From positions 13,415,501 to 13,479,500 of the forward strand of contig CM048843.1 in the NCBI GenBank assembly GCA_026545765.1: a DNA stretch of 64,000 bases. The letters are read 5' to 3'. Source of the stretch: Plantago major. Its lineage: Eukaryota; Streptophyta; Magnoliopsida; Lamiales; Plantaginaceae. The notes beneath the pieces are model-generated. The model was not told the DNA's origin and made no database searches. It was given only the letters and a program-made list of their open reading frames with translations. Of the stretch, positions 57,971 through 64,000 are shown one piece after another (within the stretch, counting starts at the first letter, position 1; the number at the start of each line of letters is the position of its first letter). The translations under genes were made by a program, and so were the position numbers.

Positions 57971-60900
57971 CAATTTTTCAGTCCTTAGGCAACTCCATTA
58001 ATCCAAGATTGTGTCTCAAAGTCAAGAACCGGCTTTCTTGTAAGGGCTTGGTGAAGATATCTGCAAGTTGGTCTTCTGTGCCAATCTTGAGTATCTCTAT
58101 ATTGCCTTTCTCAACATGGTCTCTGATGAAGTGGTGTCTAACATCAATGTGCTTTGTTCTGGCATGGAACTTAGGGTTCTGTGTTATTGCAATAGCACTT
58201 GTGTTATAACAGAAAATGGGAGTTTTCTCTTCATTGAGTCCATAGTCTCTGAGTTGTTGTTGAATCCACAGAATTTGTGTTGCACAACAACCAGCAGCAA
58301 TATATTCAGCCTCTGTGGTAGAAGTTGCAATTGAGTTTTGTTTCTTGCTAAACCATGAGACAAGTCTAGTTCCCAGAAGCTGACAAGTTCCTGAGGTACT
58401 TTTCCTATCAAGCATTGATCCAGCATAATCAGCATCTGAGTAACCAGCCAAACTCAATCCACTTTCTTTAGGATACCACAAACCTACATCTACTGTACCT
58501 TTCACATACCTTAATATTTTCATAGCAATGTTGTAGTGTGATTGCATTGGATTTGTTTGAAATCTAGCACACACTCCAACTGCATATTGAATATCGTGTC
58601 ATAAAGAAGGTAAAGTAGTGAACCTATCAATTTCCTATACTTGTGTTCATCAACACTCTTATCTGATTCAGTATAGGTCATCTTGGTTCCTATGCTCATA
58701 GGTATCTTAGCATTCTTTTCAGAAGGCTTAAGATTGAACTTTGTGAGCATGTCTTTTGCATACTTTGTCTGACTAATGAATATTCCATCATTGAGTTGCT
58801 TGACTTGCAATCCTAGGAAATAGTTCAATTCTCCCATCATGCTCATCTCAAACTTACTTTTCATGAGATTTGCAAAGTCATCACAATGTTTCTTGTCCTT
58901 AGATCCAAATATGATGTCATCAACATATACTTGAACTAAGAGTAGTTTCCCATCATGATTTAAAGTAAATAAAGTTTTATCAACTTCACCTTTCTTGAAA
59001 CCACTTTCCAGAAGGTATTTGGCCAAAGTGTTATACCATGCTCTTGGAGCCTGTTTCAGTCCATAAAGATCTTTCTGTAGCTTATAGACCATTCTACTTT
59101 CTGAGGAAACTTCAAAGCCAGGTGGTTGCTCAACATAGACTTCCTCAGCAAGTTCACCATTCAAGAATGCACTTTTGACATCCATGTGATAAACTTTAAA
59201 GTCTTTATGAGCTGCAAATGCTAGAAAGAGTCTTATTTCATCCAATCTGGCAACAGGTGCATATGACTCATCAAAATCTAAACCTTCAGTCTGGGTGAAT
59301 CCCTTGGCAACCAACCTTGCTTTGTTTCTGGTTATTTCACCAGATTCATTCATCTTTTTCTGAAAACCCACTTAGTTCCAATCACAGATATTCCTTCTAC
59401 AAATGGAACTAGTTTCCAGACTTTGTTTCTCTCAAACTGATCCAACTCTTCTTGCATTGCTGAGATCCAGTCTTGGTCTCTTAATGCTTCTTCTATAGTT
59501 TTTGGTTCAATGTTTGAGATAAAACATCAAAAGAGAGAATTAGCATTTTCAGCTATTGCTCTCCTAGTCCTAACACCTTGATTGATTGGTCCAATCACAT
59601 CTTTTGCAGGATGATCCTTGATCCATCTCATCATGGGTTTAGGGCTAGTATGGTCAACATCTATGTGATCTGAATGTGAATCACTATGATTATGACTTGA
59701 TACTTCTTCAGTATCTGTGACATTTTGCACCTCAGAAGGGCGGTGAATGTCTGACACTTTCTCAGTGTGAGAGATTTCTGGGACATGTCTGTCAGAGAGG
59801 TCATTTCCAGAATTAGCTCTCTGATGAACATCTTCAGTTTCCATTTATGGAATTCTCATAGGAAATTCTTCATCATGTCTGAGAATCATCTGGTTGTTAC
59901 TAGGCATTTCATGCTTTTCTTCGTTAGAGTCATCCTCCCTTTCCTTAATGATGTTTTTCCTTTCTGAGGGTTCTTCTTCAGAATCCTTTATCATTAGTTC
60001 CTTGAACCTTTCTGAGAGTTCATCAGCAAGGGGTGTTTTCTTGCTTCCTTCATAGAATACAACATGAACTGATTCTTCAATCTTCTTTGTTCTTTTGTTG
60101 TAAATTCTGTATGCTTTGCTATTCATAGAATAACCAAGAAACACACATTCATCTGCCTTTGGTTGAAATGTTCTTAGATACTCTTTTCCATTGTTAAGAA
60201 CAAAACATCTACAACCAAATACTTTTAGATGTTTGATATTAGGGGGTCTACCAACCAAGAGTTCATAAGGGGTCTTGTCATGGTGTTCGTTTATCAAACA
60301 TCTGTTCTGAGTGTAGCATGTTGTGTTCTGACTTCAACCCAATAAACTTCACTTATCTCAGTGTCAGCTAGCATTGTCCTTGCTGCTTCTTTAAGTGTTC
60401 TATTTTTCCTTTCTGCAACACCATTTTGTTGTGGTGTTCTTACAGAGGAAAGTTGGTGTTGTATACCTTGGCTGGTACAAAACTCCTTAATGTACTGGTT
60501 GACAAACTCAGTACCATGGTCTGTTCTGATTGCAGATACCTAGTCATTTTTCATGACTTCAAGCTTATTCAGCAAGTTTGGTATCTCCACCCTTGCATCA
60601 GATTTGTGCTTCAGAAAGACAACCCAAGTGAATCTTGAGAAGTCATCTACAACAACAAGACCATACTTCTTTCCTGCATAACTAGTTACAGATGATTCAA
60701 AAAGATCCATGTGTAATAGTTGCAGTGGTCTAACACTAGAGTGTCTGATTTTGGACTTGAAAGAGATCTTAGATTGTTTCCCCATCTGACAGGCAGAACA
60801 GATACCATCCTTTCTGAAAGATGTTTCGGGAAGGCCAACCACTAACTCTTTCTTGGCAAGTTTGTTCAGAGTTTTGAAATTCAAGTGACTCATTCTTTTG

Positions 60901-63847
60901 TGCCATAACCAGTGCTCTTTTGTGTGACCTGATTGACTCACCATGAGACATTCTTCAGTTGTGGCAGATGCCCAGTCGGCAACATAAAGAATGCCTTTCC
61001 GCCGAGCAACCAAGACTGTCTGCTTTGACTCATTGTCAATAAGTTTGCAATACTTTGCTTTGAATTTCACAGTAAATCCCTTGTCTGCAAACTGGCTCAT
61101 GCTAAATAGATTATATTTCAAACCCTTAACATGTAATACATCAGTGATTGTTAATGATCCTAGTTTGACGTTGCCATATCCCAGAGAGGGATTTAATTCT
61201 CCTCCAGCAAATCTGATGTCTGGTCCATTATTGCAAGCTTTGTACTTGACCAGATTTGCTTTGTCTCCTGTCATGTGCTTTCCGCATCCACTATCAAATA
61301 GCCATTGAGCCTTAGTCCAAGAGGCGTCGCACAAAAGCAGAAAGTGAGTTAGGTTCTTGCTTGAGATAGAACCATTTAGACTAAACATTCTTCCGAGGAA
61401 TCCACATTTCATGAATTTCTTGGGAGTTTGTTTTGTCTAACTTGATCGAAGGAGATGCAATAAAATCGTAATTTTGATCTCAATTTTCCTTCTTGTGGTG
61501 TTTCTAGGTGTTCCTTTTGGTGCTTTCTGGACCCTGGGTTTCTGGGATTGCTTTTCAGCAAACTTAGCCTTTCCGCCGTGTTCCGTCTAGCTCGCATTCG
61601 GTTTTCGGTGGCTTGAGATTTCTTCCACTTCATCATTGCTACGTGCAATATCAGCCTTGCGCCATTGTTCTTGTCCTTCCTTATATTGTTGCAGAAGAAC
61701 TTTTCCAATAGCACGATAGCCAATGCCATTTCGAACACCTTTGACTTTCTGAATACGTTCTTCAGAAGCCTTACTAGTTTCTGCACCATCTTTATTTTCA
61801 GAAACCTTATCCACAAGTTTCTAGTGAACTTGTTGTTCTTTCAAAGGCTGGGTTTCCACTCCTTTTCCTTTGTCAACTACCCTAGCTTTCTGACCAATGC
61901 TATAGGTGGTTGAAGAACCATTCTGTTGACTTTTTACAAAGGTCAACCTTTCATCACTCTTCTTCAGAGGAGATGAATTACTTGATTGTTCATCAAGTCC
62001 AAGTCCACCTTTCTCAGAGTGATCTCTCAGATAGGATTGAACCTCAGTAAGAGTGTCACTAGCCTTTGCATAAGATTGGAAAGATAGCTCTTTCTTTCTG
62101 AGTTCTTCATTCTCAGAAAGAAGCTTCATCATTTTCTTAGTAAGTTCATCCAAGGCTAGTTTGTGAGAATTGTCATTCTCAAATATCTGAGATTTCAGAA
62201 AGGCTATTCAGCGTTCTTGTTCTCAGATACTATGGTTAGCTCAGAAACCTCTTTTTCAAGAGTTTCTTTGCTTTCCTCTAGAATTCTGGTTTTGGATTGT
62301 GCTTCCAGAAATTCTTTCTCATAACGATCCAATTCACTCTCGACCAACTCCAGATCCTCAATTCCATCATCACTCTCATAGTACATAAATTGTGAATTTG
62401 TTAGTTACCTCATCAGCCATAAGACACATTTCAATGTTGGAGATGTCTGGACCAGCAATCTCAGCAACTCCACACATTTCATTCTTCTTAAGGCCGAAGT
62501 CGATTACATCGTGGGTGATTCCACACAATTCTGGTGATGGTAGGTTTGAGTCATCTGAATTTCTATCTTCAGAATCTGTCTCAATGTCCAGAGCATCAAG
62601 TTGAATTTGAATCTTCTTCCTTTCTTCAGTCAGTAAGGCCCTTTGATTTCTCTTGAAATTTCTTCTATCCTTCTTATCACCTGTCTTGAGCTTGTTTAAA
62701 GCAGGACAATCTCTCTTGAAGTGACCAGGCTTTTGACAATAGAAGCAGATATCATTTCCTATTTCTGCAGCTTCAGTAGTAACACCTTTCTGAATGGGGG
62801 TGTTCAGAGAGTTGTTCATTTGTATGTTCTTGTACTGATGATAGTTTGGGCCAAGGTGCTTTTTCAGCTTTTCTTTAGCTTTTCTTCTCTCAATCTCTTG
62901 ACTCACAAATTTCTTCATGTGTCTTACTGCTAGAGCATTTTCTTCAGATGCATATTTGGTATCCTTCTTTTCAGAAGTACCTTGAGAAACTAGAGCAACA
63001 CTTTGCAACTTTTCAGCTGTTTGTTCTCTCTGAGTTATCTCATAGTCTACAGTAGCAAGATGAGAGAAGAGCTCTACTGGAGTAATATTTGGCATCCCTT
63101 GATTGAAATAAAAGAACTTAGTGTGTTCCCAGTTGTGATTGAGACTTCTGACAATAGTCTTAATCTTTTCTGACTGGGAGTATCTATTGCTTTCACCAAG
63201 TGCAGCCATATCACTCATAAGAGTAGTAAATCTGAAATCAAGTTCTTCCAGAGTTTCAGTGGGACCTTGTTTGAAGTTTTGGAACTTCAATTTAAGAACT
63301 TCGAACTTGTTTTCGTTGGTTTTCTCGGCCCGCATGATTTCTTCAATCAATTGCTGCACAACTTTCGCCGTTTAGCACCCAGTTTACTAATCGTATGTGC
63401 TCAGGTGTCGATCTGATGATGATATTACGAGCTTGACCATCCAATCTGTGTCTCTTGGCATCTTCAGATGTCCAGAGCTCTCTTGGCTTGTCTTCATACA
63501 CAATGCTTCCACGAGCAACATGACCACTATCACTAGCAGCCATATCCTCGCTTTCATCTTCCTTGTCTGAGGCTTTTCTTCCATCAGACACCTCAGTAAC
63601 TTGTTTGAGTTGTCTGATTTTGATAGGCCCTTCATTGATGGCATAGATCATTTCGTCACTAATGGCCTCCAGATGGAGCATCATGTTGTTCTTCCATTTC
63701 TCGTAGTTTTCCGGCTTCAGAATGGGCGCATCACTCAGAGACATACCTGCACACTTAACATACAAATTATATAGTCCTCAGAGAGGGACAAAGTTTCTTC
63801 ACCTATCTGGGGATCTAGGTTCAGTGCAGAAGGCTTGTGAACCTCCT

Positions 63848-63860
63848 GCTCTGATACCAC
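63848..63860 (-). other. Primer binding site, initiator tRNA-Met type
   Basis: On the minus strand GTGGTATCAGAGCA follows the LTR end. TGGTATCAGAGC is complementary to the 3' end of plant initiator tRNA-Met and is the usual Ty1/copia primer site. Confidence 0.9.
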
Positions 63861-63861
63861 T

Positions 63862-64000
63862 TGTTGGTCCAGATAACGGCGAAGTAAAAGACTAGAGGGG
63901 GGGGGGTGAATAGTCTTTTAAAACTTTTGTCGATAAACAGCTTCTCGTAAACAGGGGTTTCTGATACTTAAATTCAGAGCGCGGAAGACTTTAAGATAGG
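63862..64000 (-). repeat. Start of the second LTR of the Sirevirus-type element (cut by window end)
   Basis: The 139 bp visible match 50747-50887 except for about six substitutions and one 2-bp gap. The rest lies outside the window. Confidence 0.9.

Larger units (their letters stand above)
50747..64000 (-). mobile_element. Sirevirus-type Ty1/copia LTR retrotransposon, broken
   Basis: This large copia element on the minus strand extends past the right edge. Parts in minus-strand order are a 5' LTR (63862 onward, partly outside), primer binding site (63848-63860), gag (about 62200-63770, with zinc knuckle CFYCQKPGHFKRDC), protease and pre-integrase/integrase (about 59850-61420; HLNFKTLNKLAKKELVVGLP, LLHMDLF), reverse transcriptase (about 58520-59371; [31 protein letters not shown]), RNase H (about 57978-58500), a 3' envelope-like region (52480-57054), polypurine tract and 3' LTR (50747-52166). 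The long gag and the extra 3' region are hallmarks of Sireviruses. The coding frame is interrupted at roughly eight or more points, so the copy is not intact. The comparable 139 bp of the two LTRs differ at about 4 per cent, suggesting an age of a few million years (inference). Confidence 0.92.

Noticed and set aside
1-64000. rRNA, tRNA or snRNA genes
   Set aside because: No sequence with the required boxes or conserved cores was recognised on reading either strand.

Overview
The window is plant nuclear DNA, most likely from a eudicot. The evidence is spliced genes with GT-AG introns, plant-type CACTA, hAT, Stowaway and Tourist DNA transposons, a Sirevirus-type Ty1/copia element, a Ty3/gypsy element, and plant gene families (a NUP160-like nucleoporin, a cystatin/monellin-fold protein, a GUP1-type MBOAT acyltransferase and a heavy-metal-associated isoprenylated protein). 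The order or species cannot be fixed from sequence alone.

Layout. 1-4037: the 5' part of a broken Ty3/gypsy element on the minus strand, with one LTR. 4080-4328: a Stowaway MITE. 4453-5435: a non-autonomous hAT element with a perfect 8-bp target duplication. 5640-6110: a decayed RNase H-like domain. 6451-6970: small tandem repeats. 7390-9880: a gene-like unit with TATA box, short exons and a long minisatellite. 10481-19039: ten exons matching the N-terminal half of NUP160, followed by three exons of a cystatin-like protein. All splice phases fit one chimeric gene, but the NUP160 part carries three apparent one-base indels. 19666-20560: a second gene-like promoter and first exon. 20560-36410: a truncated Ty1/copia element on the minus strand, split by three CACTA transposons of one family (21717-22850, 23853-31249, 31913-35697), each with its own perfect 3-bp target duplication. 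37055-43759: an intact 19-exon GUP1-like MBOAT gene. 44785-45215: a small HIPP metal-binding protein gene on the minus strand. 47275-47425: a Tourist-like MITE. 48743-50530: a short gag-only Ty1/copia element with a 5-bp target duplication. 50747-64000: a large Sirevirus-type Ty1/copia element on the minus strand, with one full LTR, polypurine tract, gag, pol, a long 3' envelope-like region, primer binding site and the start of the second LTR.

The host genes do not form a pathway. GUP1 and HIPP make a small gene island between two related copia elements in opposite orientation. The CACTA elements form a nested family: one 7.4-kb element with TNP2-like and TNPA-like genes that are now decayed, one 3.8-kb internally deleted derivative, and one 1.1-kb non-coding derivative. 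All three share inverted copies of an ATCCGTCGC motif near their ends.

I saw no clearly new biological system. The strongest candidates for a second look are the NUP160/cystatin chimera, the three CACTA insertions inside one copia copy, and an unexplained repeated CTTTCTGA/TCAGAAAG word throughout the Sirevirus.
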